DNA from: Sulfitobacter guttiformis | GTDB lineage: Bacteria; Pseudomonadota; Alphaproteobacteria; Rhodobacterales; Rhodobacteraceae | Length of the DNA: 64,000 nt | Direction: 5' to 3' | Assembly: GCF_003610455.1 (NCBI RefSeq) | Contig: NZ_RAQK01000002.1 | Coordinates: 1,116,001-1,180,000, forward strand | Part shown: positions 33,894-42,256 of the stretch, in pieces | Layout: each line of letters begins with the position of its first letter | How positions within the stretch are numbered: the first letter of the stretch is position 1 | Translations under genes and position numbers: made by a program | Notes under the pieces: model-generated | Database searches by the model: none | What the model was told of the DNA's origin: nothing | What the model saw: only the letters and a program-made list of their open reading frames with translations

Positions 33894-35767
33894 GCAGCAT
33901 CCCACTGGTTGATAAAGCCACCCAGAACCTCGCCCACGGCGGAAGCATCAGCGCCGTTCATAGCGATAATCGCGACGAGCCCACGCTTTTTATCGTCGAT
34001 CACATGATCAACCCGTGCAGCAACGCCTGCCTTACCCAGCGCTTCGTCATAAACGCGGGTAATCGCGAGGCGGCGCAGATCGGGCTTGAAGATCTTGCCA
34101 ACCGCGGTCTTGGGCAGCTCATCCATGATGGTGATATTTTTGGGCTGCGCGGCACGTTCCTTAACCTTCGAATTGCTGAAAGCCATCAGCTCCTCAGTCG
34201 TGACAGAGGCACCGGCGACCAACTCTACATAGGCGCAAGGCACTTCACCCGCATGGGCATCAGGCTGGCCAATCGCACCTGCGAATGCTACCGCCTCATG
34301 TCCCAACAGCGCCTCTTCGATTTCGGCAGGATCAATGTTATGGCCACCGCGAATGATCAGATCCTTCGCACGGCCCGTGATCCAGATATAGCCATCACTA
34401 TCCTTGCGCCCCAGATCGCCTGTGCGCAGGAACTCCCCGTGATGGAACAAGTCCTTGTTCTTGTCCGCCTCGGTGTAGGTGTGGCCCGCAAAAACACCCG
34501 GACTGGAAATGCAAATCTCTCCCACTTCGTCGGTTGCAGCATCAACAGGGCCGTTTGGTGTATTGTTAATGATGCGCACGCGGGTATAGGGAAATTCGAC
34601 CCCGACAGAGCCTACCTTCTTGATCCCGTCCGCAGGATTGCCTGAAACGATGCAGGTCGCTTCGGTCAGGCCGTAGCCTTCCAGAATTTCAACACCGGTG
34701 GCCTTCTCGAAACGGCGGAACAGCTCCATCGGGAGCGGGGCAGAGCCGCTGAAAGTGCTTTTTACCGTGCTGATATCAGCGTCCACAGGCCGCTGCATCA
34801 TTGCGGAAATTGCCGTTGGCACCCCGATTATAAAGCTGATTTTCCAGCGCTCTACCAGCTTCCAGATGTTGTCGAATACACCCTCGCCACGGTAGCCCTG
34901 AGGCGTGGGGAAGACAGTATGCGCGCCGGCAGTCAAAGCCCCCATCAGGATAACGTGACAGGCAAAAACGTGGAACAGTGGCAGCGGACATAGAATGTTG
35001 TCAGTCTCGTCGAGCAAGATAGTTTTTCCAACCCAGCCGTTGTAAATCATCCCCGAATATTTGTGCTGGGCAACCTTGGGCATACCAGTGGTGCCGCCAG
35101 TATGAAAATAGCATGCGACACGGTCAATCTGGGGGTCTTCGAACTGCAACTTGGTCGGTTGCTTGGCCATCTCAGCGTTGAAATTCTTGTAGGTCGCCTG
35201 ATTTTTGATTGTCAGTTTGGGCCGTATCAGCGGCACGATGATCTTTTTGAGACCGGTAAGGTAACGGTGCAGATCGACCTCGAGTACCGTCTTCACATTC
35301 GGCGCCAGCGCCACCGCCTCTGCGGTTTTATCAGCGACATCCGTCTTTGGGAACGGGCGCAGAGTAACCACGACCTTTGCATTCGTCTCCCGGAGGATAG
35401 AGCCGATCTGCTCGGCGTCCAGCAGCGGGTTTATCGGATTTACAATGCCCGCAATCGACCCGCCAAACAGGGTAATCGCGGTTTCCATGGCATTAGGCAG
35501 CACAAAGGCAACAACATCATCGGGACCGATGCCGAGACTGCGAAACAGATTGGCGGCTTGCACGGACTTATCATGCAGTTCCTGCCATGTCAGCGTCTCG
35601 GCAGGGTCTTTGGGCCCTGAGAACAGCTGATAGCTGATGGCGTTGCGCTTCGGAAATTTGGATGTGGTATCGGCCAGCAGACTATAGAGTGTCTTGTGCA
35701 CATCGCGGTCTTCCCACGTGCTTTGAGCCTCGATAGCGTCACGGTCGATTATTCCAGAAAATCCCAT
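33890..35767 (-). CDS. Acyl-CoA synthetase (AMP-forming)
   Basis: A 625-residue adenylate-forming enzyme that activates a carboxylic acid with ATP and CoA. The P-loop-like motif YFHTGGTTGMPKVAQHK is at about 238-254, with EGYGLTEATC in the middle. The A8 hinge GDLGRKDSDGYIWITGRAKD and the catalytic Lys of PKTAVGKIFKPDLR are near the C-terminus. The length is longer than medium-chain ligases because of an N-terminal extension. The ATG at 35767 is preceded by GGGGAGGAC. The acid specificity cannot be read; the downstream esterase is its likely partner. Confidence 0.92.
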   Translation of the reverse strand: MGFSGIIDRDAIEAQSTWEDRDVHKTLYSLLADTTSKFPKRNAISYQLFSGPKDPAETLTWQELHDKSVQAANLFRSLGIGPDDVVAFVLPNAMETAITLFGGSIAGIVNPINPLLDAEQIGSILRETNAKVVVTLRPFPKTDVADKTAEAVALAPNVKTVLEVDLHRYLTGLKKIIVPLIRPKLTIKNQATYKNFNAEMAKQPTKLQFEDPQIDRVACYFHTGGTTGMPKVAQHKYSGMIYNGWVGKTILLDETDNILCPLPLFHVFACHVILMGALTAGAHTVFPTPQGYRGEGVFDNIWKLVERWKISFIIGVPTAISAMMQRPVDADISTVKSTFSGSAPLPMELFRRFEKATGVEILEGYGLTEATCIVSGNPADGIKKVGSVGVEFPYTRVRIINNTPNGPVDAATDEVGEICISSPGVFAGHTYTEADKNKDLFHHGEFLRTGDLGRKDSDGYIWITGRAKDLIIRGGHNIDPAEIEEALLGHEAVAFAGAIGQPDAHAGEVPCAYVELVAGASVTTEELMAFSNSKVKERAAQPKNITIMDELPKTAVGKIFKPDLRRLAITRVYDEALGKAGVAARVDHVIDDKKRGLVAIIAMNGADASAVGEVLGGFINQWDAA

Positions 35768-35946
35768 GTGTCGTCCTCCCCTGTGCTGCCACTTTTTGTG
35801 ACATGCGTAATTTGTCAAATGACGATGAACCGCTTGCGAATGAATTTCAAGCAAACCATCACATTAGACGTAGCGTTATGGGCGTCCCTGCCCAAACGTC
35901 AATTAACTAAAAGGGATATGAGGGCATCCCGCTCGTGCAGGAAGGG

Positions 35947-35978
35947 GCTGCACACCGGGTTTCTCACCGGAGTGCAGC
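35947..35978 (-). terminator. Hairpin after the BON-LysM gene
   Basis: GCTGCAC-a-CCGG (35947-35958) pairs with CCGG-a-GTGCAGC (35967-35978): an 11-bp stem with one symmetric A/A mismatch and an 8-base loop, nine bases past the BON-LysM stop. No T-tract follows, so termination would be inefficient or Rho-assisted. Confidence 0.5.
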
Positions 35979-35986
35979 AGACTGAG

Positions 35987-36418
35987 TTAGACCGCAGGAA
36001 TGCGCAGTACCTGACCGGGATAGATTTTATCGGGATGCGTCAGCATCGGCTTGTTAGCCTCGAAAATCTTCTCGTAATGTGCGCCATTTCCAAGTGTCTT
36101 GGCGGAAATCGCCCAGAGAGTGTCACCCTTCTCAACGGTGTGGAACGTAGGCTCGCCCTCACCACCTGTCACATCGTCCTCGACCTGCGCCACGCCTTCG
36201 ACATTGCCTACGGCAAGGATGACTTTTTCTCGCATTTCTTGTGAGGCGGCTTTTCCGGTAACGGTGACTTTGTCTCCCACAACCTTGATGTCCAAACCTT
36301 CGGCATCAAGGCCCAGCTCTTTTAGTTCGTCCTGCAATGCGGCGCCGGAAACTTCGGCATCATCACCACCGCCGAACACTTTTTTGCCGGCATCTTTTAC
36401 GAAACTCCACAGACCCAT
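35987..36418 (-). CDS. BON-LysM protein (Kbp/YgaU-like)
   Basis: A 143-residue protein with an N-terminal amphipathic segment (MGLWSFVKDAGKKVFG). A BON domain follows (about residues 25-85, KVVGDKVTVTGKAASQEMREKV), then a LysM domain at the end (about 92-141, FHTVEKGDTLWAISAKTLG ... YPGQVLRIPAV). The same two-domain design and length occur in E. coli Kbp (YgaU), a cytoplasmic potassium-binding protein. A potassium- or osmotic-stress role is therefore likely but inferred. No signal peptide is present. The ATG at 36418 follows AAGGAG. Confidence 0.9.
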   Translation of the reverse strand: MGLWSFVKDAGKKVFGGGDDAEVSGAALQDELKELGLDAEGLDIKVVGDKVTVTGKAASQEMREKVILAVGNVEGVAQVEDDVTGGEGEPTFHTVEKGDTLWAISAKTLGNGAHYEKIFEANKPMLTHPDKIYPGQVLRIPAV

Positions 36419-36490
36419 TTTAATACTCCTTGAATGGATTGGTTTATGTGCAGAGTCTTTTACCCCCCGCACTCATTGCGCAAGAGGGAA

Positions 36491-38293
36491 TTATTCAGCC
36501 GCAATGCCATCGGTAAATTGCAAGCGGGCCAACCGTGCGTAAAGCCCACCTTTAGCCACCAGCGCATCATGGGTGCCGGTATCGACAATATGTCCGGCTT
36601 CTAGCACCACGATACGGTCTGCTTTTTTTACGGTTGCCAGACGGTGCGCAACGATCAGTGTTGTGCGGCCAGCGCTCAATTCCTCAACCGCTGCCTGCAC
36701 CGCACGCTCGCTTTCGGCATCTAGCGCACTCGTAGCCTCGTCCAGCAAAAGCACAGGGGCCGCGCGCAAAATGGCGCGGGCAATCGCTATGCGCTGCTTC
36801 TGGCCACCCGACAGCATCACACCCCTCTCTCCCAGATAGCTGTCATACCCTTCTGGAAGTGCTGCAATGAAATCATGTGCGGCGGCAGCGCGCGCTGCGG
36901 TTTCGATTTCGGCATCGGTCGCTTCGGGACGACCAAAGCGAATGTTTTCGCGGGCGGAAGCGGCAAAGATAACAGGGTCCTGTGGAACCAGCGCGATTTC
37001 GCGGCGAAAGGCATCTCGGGACAGATCACGAAGATCCACACCGTCAAAGGTGATGCGCCCTGACTGCGGATCATAGAAGCGCAATATCATCTGGATAATT
37101 GTTGTTTTACCCGCACCCGAGGGACCGACAAAGGCTACGGTTTCTCCCGGCTTAATCTCGAGCGTAATCCCGTCCAATGCTGCCGTTTCGGGCCGCGCCG
37201 GATACCGGAAGCTGACATTCTCGAAGCGGATATGTCCCTGAACCGGCTGAGCGAGAATTTGCGCAGCGGCAGGATCGTTCACGGGGTCCTGTGTTTCCAA
37301 CAGGTCAACCAAACGCTCGGTAGCTCCCGCAGCACGCTGTAGCTCTGACCAGATTTCCGACAGGGCGGCAACGGCGCCTGCAACCATTACAGCATAGATC
37401 AGGAACTGGATCAGCGCGCCCACAGTCATTACCTCTGCACGCACATCGCGCGCACCGATCCACAACACGCCGACCACGCCAGAAAACACGAGAAAAATCA
37501 CAATCGACGTCAGATAGGCCCGCGTACGGATACGCCTGCGCGCGGCCTCGAACGAATTTTCGGTCATATCTGCAAACTGCTTGCGGCTCGCACTCTCGTG
37601 GGTGAAGGCCTGTACCGTTTGTACCGCACTCAAACTCTCGGAGGCATTGCCGGACGAGGCCGCGATCCAGTCCTGATTCTCGCGGCTAATCACCCGAAGA
37701 CGGCGACCCAGCACCAGAATTGGAACAACCACCAGCGGCACAATCAGTAAAACCAGTCCCGCCAGCTTGGCCGAGGTCAGCAACATCAGGATCAAACCGC
37801 CAACAAATGTTAGAAAATTTCGCAACGCAATCGAGATACTCGAACCGATGACACTCAGAATCAAGGTGGTGTCGGTGGTAATCCTGCTCAAAACTTCACC
37901 GGTCATGATCCGCTCGTAGAACACGGGGCTCATCGAGATTACGCGATCAAACGTGGCCTTGCGGATGTCTGCGACCACTCTCTCTCCCAGCCGCGTCACC
38001 AGCGCGTAGCGCAGCGCAGAGCCGATAGCCAACAGACCTGCAATCGCCAATGCGGCTATGAAATACTGATCCAACAGCGCTTCTTCACCCACATTGAAGG
38101 TGTCGATTACGCGGCGGACGGCAAGCGGCAGCGCGAGAGAAATCATCGCAGTGGCCACCAATGCGGTCAAAGCTGCGGCCATTAGAATGCGATAAGGTCG
38201 CAGAAACGGAACAAGTGCGCGTAATGCCCCGATCTGGCGCGAGGTCGCGCGTTCTTCGGTGGCCGAGGGAGGGGGCGTGGAAGCATCCGCCAT
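36491..38293 (-). CDS. ABC exporter, MsbA/BmrA-type half transporter
   Basis: A 600-residue half transporter: six membrane helices (about residues 30-320) fused to an ATPase domain. Walker A is FVGPSGAGKTT, the signature is LSGGQKQR and Walker B is VLLLDEATSALD, followed by the H-loop VAHRLATVKKAD. The permease domain has the TLILSVIGSSISIALRN-type helix of lipid and multidrug exporters. The substrate is not determined by sequence. The gene lies just upstream of BON-LysM on the same strand with 70 bases between. Confidence 0.92.
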   Translation of the reverse strand: MADASTPPPSATEERATSRQIGALRALVPFLRPYRILMAAALTALVATAMISLALPLAVRRVIDTFNVGEEALLDQYFIAALAIAGLLAIGSALRYALVTRLGERVVADIRKATFDRVISMSPVFYERIMTGEVLSRITTDTTLILSVIGSSISIALRNFLTFVGGLILMLLTSAKLAGLVLLIVPLVVVPILVLGRRLRVISRENQDWIAASSGNASESLSAVQTVQAFTHESASRKQFADMTENSFEAARRRIRTRAYLTSIVIFLVFSGVVGVLWIGARDVRAEVMTVGALIQFLIYAVMVAGAVAALSEIWSELQRAAGATERLVDLLETQDPVNDPAAAQILAQPVQGHIRFENVSFRYPARPETAALDGITLEIKPGETVAFVGPSGAGKTTIIQMILRFYDPQSGRITFDGVDLRDLSRDAFRREIALVPQDPVIFAASARENIRFGRPEATDAEIETAARAAAAHDFIAALPEGYDSYLGERGVMLSGGQKQRIAIARAILRAAPVLLLDEATSALDAESERAVQAAVEELSAGRTTLIVAHRLATVKKADRIVVLEAGHIVDTGTHDALVAKGGLYARLARLQFTDGIAAE

Positions 38294-38386
38294 GCGCTGT
38301 CCTTTACAAAATCTTGCACCGCTTAGTGGCGCGCAGACTGCGCAGGGTCAAGCGCTGCACTGTCGCATCAGTCTTGGGGAAGTTTT

Positions 38387-38461
38387 TGGAGCGGGCGGAG
38401 GGAATCGAACCCTCATCTTCAGTTTGGAAAACTGAGGTCTTAACCATTACACAACGCCCGC
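38387..38461 (-). tRNA. tRNA-Gly(UCC)
   Basis: On the minus strand a 75-base cloverleaf starts GCGGGCG (38461-38455) and ends CGCCCGC-T-CCA (38397-38387), giving a 7-bp acceptor stem with CCA encoded. The anticodon stem TCAGT/ACTGA encloses loop TTTCCAA, so the anticodon is TCC, reading GGA/GGG. The T-arm AGGGTTCGATTCCCT is canonical. It stands alone, between the ABC exporter and the racemase-like gene. Confidence 0.96.
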
Positions 38462-38533
38462 GCTGATGCTTGGGTATGACATCACCGGCGGAGCGTCAAG
38501 ATGGAGCGACGTTAGATTTGCACGGAATTTATC

Positions 38534-39274
38534 CTATCTTCCGACAACCTGCCCCAGCAGACCCGGTACGGCGGCGCTCAAACCGGTTTTGCGCGCCAGT
38601 TGCCAGCCCAGCACCTGATTGCTTGACAGGCACGGCAGGCCTGTTGCGGCCTCGATGCGTCCGATCACATCAAGCGTCCGCAAGTTTGTACAGGAAAGAA
38701 ATACGCCCTGATTCTCGCCCTGCGCAGCCAGATCACAGGCTGCCTCGAGAATGGAATCGGCGGAAATACGAACAACACTTGCTTCGTCCGCTTCCTCGAA
38801 ACTGCCGAAAGCCTGCGTCTCGATGCCCGCAACGCCTAACGCGGCGCGCAGGCGATCCGATACATCCGCCGTGTAGGGCGATAAAAATGCCAACCGCTTT
38901 AGATGGAGCACCCTGCACGCTGCAATTAACGCACTCAGCGGATCCGCGACATGCGCAGTCTGCACCCCCGCCCCGATCAGTTGCGCGACCTGAAGAGAGC
39001 CAATCTGCGCCGAGGCCGATGTACAGCCGTAGCCTACAGCGGCATAGGGCAGCGCCTGAGGTAAAAGACCCGCAGCACCGGTCAAATGGGCCGACATGGC
39101 GCGCAGGCTGTCGGGGGTGACCTGCGGCGCGCTTGGGACGCGGCTCACATAGAGCGGCACACCAGCAGGCAGAATACGGCGCAGATCGCCCTCAATCGTC
39201 TCGTCGGTTTGCAAGACGATCAAACCCAATGGTGGCGGCCCGTCCGGCACCCGGGTATAAGAATAACGCGTCAC
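38534..39274 (-). CDS. Asp/Glu/hydantoin racemase-superfamily protein (maleate isomerase/EutA-like)
   Basis: A 246-residue protein with the two-cysteine catalytic layout of the superfamily: Cys84 in GYGCTSAS and Cys195 in FLSCTNLRT. The pattern is closest to maleate cis-trans isomerase, arylmalonate decarboxylase and the ectoine-utilisation protein EutA, rather than glutamate racemase. It is the last gene of a three-gene overlapping operon with an M24 hydrolase and a PLP lyase, so it probably isomerises, racemises or decarboxylates an intermediate made by these two. The substrate is unknown. Confidence 0.8.
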   Translation of the reverse strand: MTRYSYTRVPDGPPPLGLIVLQTDETIEGDLRRILPAGVPLYVSRVPSAPQVTPDSLRAMSAHLTGAAGLLPQALPYAAVGYGCTSASAQIGSLQVAQLIGAGVQTAHVADPLSALIAACRVLHLKRLAFLSPYTADVSDRLRAALGVAGIETQAFGSFEEADEASVVRISADSILEAACDLAAQGENQGVFLSCTNLRTLDVIGRIEAATGLPCLSSNQVLGWQLARKTGLSAAVPGLLGQVVGR

Positions 39275-40413
39275 AGGATCACGATCTCGCGCCCTGCGCG
39301 CGGGGACAGAAAGCGCGGCGCACCATTCGTGATTACGATATTTTCCTCATGCACCATCATCCTGCCCTCACCCGTTGTAATCCCCGGCTCGAGTGTGATG
39401 ACCATGCCCGCCTCCAGCACCGTATGATCCGCGGGGACAAGTGAAAGCCCTTCGGTCAATTGCATGCCCAAGCCGTGCCCAAGTCGCCCCGCATCAGAGC
39501 CAACACCGCCCCCTGTTACAATCAGGTCCATCGCGCGAAAAAGCTGTGCGGCAGTCGTGCCCGGCCGTGCAATATCTGCAGCCGCATCGACCGCATCAAT
39601 AAGACGTGCATGGGCCGACTGCGTCTGTGCAGAAGCGGGGCCTACACTGAAATTCCTGTCGAAATCACTGAAATAGCCGTCGCGTACAAGGCCCGTGTCG
39701 AGCATCAGCACATCACCCCAAGCCAGTGGCACATCACTGGCAGGCGAAATCACATCGCCGTACCCTCCCTGCGCCGATGCCCCTGCCAGATAGGGCACCC
39801 AGTCGGCTCCCTCCTCAAGGCACATGCGCTGAAAGTCACGGAAAACCCGTGAGAGTGCGACGCCCTGTGCCGCAATCTCTGGCACGCGGGCAAATGCGCG
39901 GCCCGCAATGGCGCAGGCTTCAGCGATTTTTTCAATTTCAACCTTTGATTTGACAGCACGCAAACGGGCCACGATGCCGGCCTCACTTTGCACCGTGCCA
40001 TGTAACCCCGCCTGCACCCGCCCCCAATCGGCCAATGGCATGCGCAGATGGCTCTCATATCCCATGGGCGTACCGATGGTAGCTGACCCAAGTTCGTTAA
40101 GCGTCTCCATGAGCAGACTGACGCCATCATCGGTCAAATCAGGTGCGCGCCATGTGCGGATGTCGTCGATCCACGTCTGGCCCATCAGCGCTGCACCAAT
40201 GGCAGGTATCACAGCTACGGGCTTACCCTCGGCGGGCAGAACCAGAAACCACGGACGTGAGGGGCTCTCCCAAAATCTGGTAAGGAACCCGCTGAAGTAG
40301 CGAACATCGGCCTCGGTTGTAAGCAAGATTGCATCGAGGTTTGCGGCCTGCATGAGCGCTTGGGCACGGCGGGTCCGCGCTTCGTATTCCGTCTGCGCAA
40401 AACCGCGTTGCAT
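39271..40413 (-). CDS. M24-family metallohydrolase (Xaa-Pro peptidase/ectoine-hydrolase-like)
   Basis: A 380-residue pita-bread metallohydrolase. The N-terminal creatinase-type domain (about 1-140, LDAILLTTEADVRYFSGF) precedes the catalytic domain. The five metal ligands are present: Asp in MLDTG, Asp in SDFDRNFS, His in LGHGLGM, Glu in LEPGI and Glu in HEENIVI. Relatives include Xaa-Pro peptidases, creatinase and ectoine hydrolase DoeA/EutD. It is coupled to the PLP gene upstream (TGATG, one-base overlap) and to the racemase gene (four-base overlap), which favours a small-molecule amide substrate over peptides. Confidence 0.85.
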   Translation of the reverse strand: MQRGFAQTEYEARTRRAQALMQAANLDAILLTTEADVRYFSGFLTRFWESPSRPWFLVLPAEGKPVAVIPAIGAALMGQTWIDDIRTWRAPDLTDDGVSLLMETLNELGSATIGTPMGYESHLRMPLADWGRVQAGLHGTVQSEAGIVARLRAVKSKVEIEKIAEACAIAGRAFARVPEIAAQGVALSRVFRDFQRMCLEEGADWVPYLAGASAQGGYGDVISPASDVPLAWGDVLMLDTGLVRDGYFSDFDRNFSVGPASAQTQSAHARLIDAVDAAADIARPGTTAAQLFRAMDLIVTGGGVGSDAGRLGHGLGMQLTEGLSLVPADHTVLEAGMVITLEPGITTGEGRMMVHEENIVITNGAPRFLSPRAGREIVIL

Positions 40414-41450
40414 CACGCTGGGCCTTCGCTCAGCACGCAGAAAATCCGCGATTGTGCGGTAACGTCCAATTCCTCGCGCTGCGCTTCGCTCAATGCCATC
40501 AGCGCCGATACTCCCGCAGCACCCGAAGGCGAGGATCCTAAGCCTGCAACCATACACAGACCAGCGCCCGCATGCCCTTCCGACTCCGAGATGAGCGCGA
40601 AAGCATCGGCGTCCCGTGCCAGCCCCCTGAGCGCGACGAGCGACGGCATCTTACAATCAAGGCGGCCCATCTCCGATACCGGGCCCGTACTCTCGACCGC
40701 TCTTCCGGCCTGGACAGAGCCATACAACGCCGCGGCAGCTTCCGGCTCAACAACAATAATGCGCGGGCCATCCCCCCATGCCTGACGCGCCAATGCAGCA
40801 CATGCGCAAGCCAGACCGCCCACACCCGCTTGCAAGAATATATGCGTGGGGACTTCGGGCAGTTGTTCGATCGCCTCGGCCATCAGCACTGTATAACCCT
40901 CCATCAAGCGGTGAGGCCGCTCGGTGTAACCGTGCCATGATCCGTCCGAGAGCAGGTCCCATCCATTAACTTCCGCTGCTTTACCTGCCGCAAGAAGGCT
41001 TTGTTCATAGGTCTCGCCCTCGCGGATCACCTTTGCCCCTTGTTCCCCAAGCCGTGCGGCGAAAGTTTCGGGCACAGTCTGCGCAATATAGACCACCGAT
41101 GATGCCCCGAATGCCGTAGCACCCGCAGCAACCGACATGCCATGATTGCCAGCGCTTGCGGTTACGTAGGTGCGTGCCGTTATATCGCCCTCCTGCGCGT
41201 CGCTGGCGATAACATATGCCGCCCCCAGCGCTTTGAAGCTGCCAAGGCCCATGCGCCCGCGCTCATCCTTGATCCAGACGTCTCTGACGCCTGCTTCGGT
41301 GGCGATAGCCGTTGCCGCGTGCAGCGGTGTGACCGCTGCCACGGGACAGCGCGCCACCAGTGCCTGCGCGCGCGCTGCGTCCTCGGAAGGCATCGGGATG
41401 TCATCAAGACCGACAAGCGGCGAAGGGCGGGTGGTGTGTAAAATTTCCAT
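40413..41450 (-). CDS. PLP-dependent lyase, diaminopropionate ammonia-lyase/threonine-dehydratase fold
   Basis: A 345-residue fold-type II PLP enzyme. The cofactor lysine is Lys73 in GLGSFKALGAAY, the phosphate/substrate loop is SAGNHGMS (99-106), and AGVGGLA is the glycine loop. Together these resemble diaminopropionate ammonia-lyase and threonine dehydratase rather than cysteine synthase. It would eliminate ammonia from a beta-substituted amino acid. The ATG at 41450 gives the natural N-terminus; it is the first gene of the three-gene operon. The pairing with M24 and EutA-like genes resembles parts of ectoine-utilisation loci, but EutC and DoeB are absent here. Confidence 0.82.
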   Translation of the reverse strand: MEILHTTRPSPLVGLDDIPMPSEDAARAQALVARCPVAAVTPLHAATAIATEAGVRDVWIKDERGRMGLGSFKALGAAYVIASDAQEGDITARTYVTASAGNHGMSVAAGATAFGASSVVYIAQTVPETFAARLGEQGAKVIREGETYEQSLLAAGKAAEVNGWDLLSDGSWHGYTERPHRLMEGYTVLMAEAIEQLPEVPTHIFLQAGVGGLACACAALARQAWGDGPRIIVVEPEAAAALYGSVQAGRAVESTGPVSEMGRLDCKMPSLVALRGLARDADAFALISESEGHAGAGLCMVAGLGSSPSGAAGVSALMALSEAQREELDVTAQSRIFCVLSEGPA

Positions 41451-41642
41451 GACTGCAGCGTGAGGGCCAAGCCGCACTTGCGTCAAGGATTTTTGCAGCA
41501 CCTTCCCCCAAAGGAACGGCGGATAGCGACAATCCGGAGCATCGCCCGCCTTTGCCCGGACTAAAGCACTGTCACAAATGCAAGTCGGGCAAGGATAAAT
41601 GCGCAAGAACAGAGGGCGAAGAAATGCCATCTGTCAACTTTC

Positions 41643-41678
41643 GGCTGAGTTCGCCTGCGAAATCCTTTCAACTCAGCC
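41643..41678 (-). terminator. Hairpin after the diheme cytochrome gene
   Basis: GGCTGAGTT (41643-41651) and AACTCAGCC (41670-41678) form a perfect 9-bp stem with an 18-base loop, 18 bases beyond the cytochrome stop on the minus strand. There is no T-tract. It may mark the end of the hydroxylase operon before the PLP-lyase operon. Confidence 0.45.
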
Positions 41679-41695
41679 ATACAAGATCGAGGAAC

Positions 41696-42256
41696 TTAGT
41701 CGCTCTCGCAGGGCGTACCTGCGGCAGCCCAGATTTCCAGATCCTGCGCCAGATCCTCGACGGAGCCAGGTGCGGGTGTGCGCCCTGCCCCTGGCACGAA
41801 GCCGTAGTTTACAAAGGCACTTGTGCGAACATGCTCAACCAACTCGACCAAATCAAAGCCGTCATTTGTGTCGGGGTTTCGCAACTGTGTGCAAACTTCG
41901 ACGCTTGTTTTCCCATGCCACGCAAGCTCGACTGGCGGCAGCCGCCAGGCATCATCGATTTGGGGAGCAGCATGGGGCATTGCATTTTTGCCATCTGTAC
42001 TGATGTGACACACACGGCAGGGAATGCTCTCGGCGCCGATCCGGCTTTCGCCTGCGACGATGTTCATGCCGTGCGGACGGGCCTTACCATAGCCGAGGTC
42101 GTCCCATACAGGCCGCCCGCTGTCGCCCACATGGCAATTGGTACAGCGCGGATGCGAGGTTACGGCAAAGATGCGGTCCCATGCGGCGGCCCCGCCCTCT
42201 TGCGCTTGCGCGCCTGCGGGTAGGGCTGCAGCGAGGAGTAACGCGAGAAACCTCAT
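41696..42256 (-). CDS. Periplasmic diheme c-type cytochrome
   Basis: A 186-residue protein with a clear Sec signal peptide (FLALLLAAALPAGAQAQ) and two haem c sites, CTNCH (38-42) and CRVCH (80-84). No other known domain is visible; the rest is hydrophilic with scattered Met, His and Trp. Its ATG overlaps the stop of the IorB-like gene (ATGA), so it very probably takes the electrons from the molybdenum hydroxylase in the periplasm and passes them to the respiratory chain. Confidence 0.85.
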   Translation of the reverse strand: MRFLALLLAAALPAGAQAQEGGAAAWDRIFAVTSHPRCTNCHVGDSGRPVWDDLGYGKARPHGMNIVAGESRIGAESIPCRVCHISTDGKNAMPHAAPQIDDAWRLPPVELAWHGKTSVEVCTQLRNPDTNDGFDLVELVEHVRTSAFVNYGFVPGAGRTPAPGSVEDLAQDLEIWAAAGTPCESD

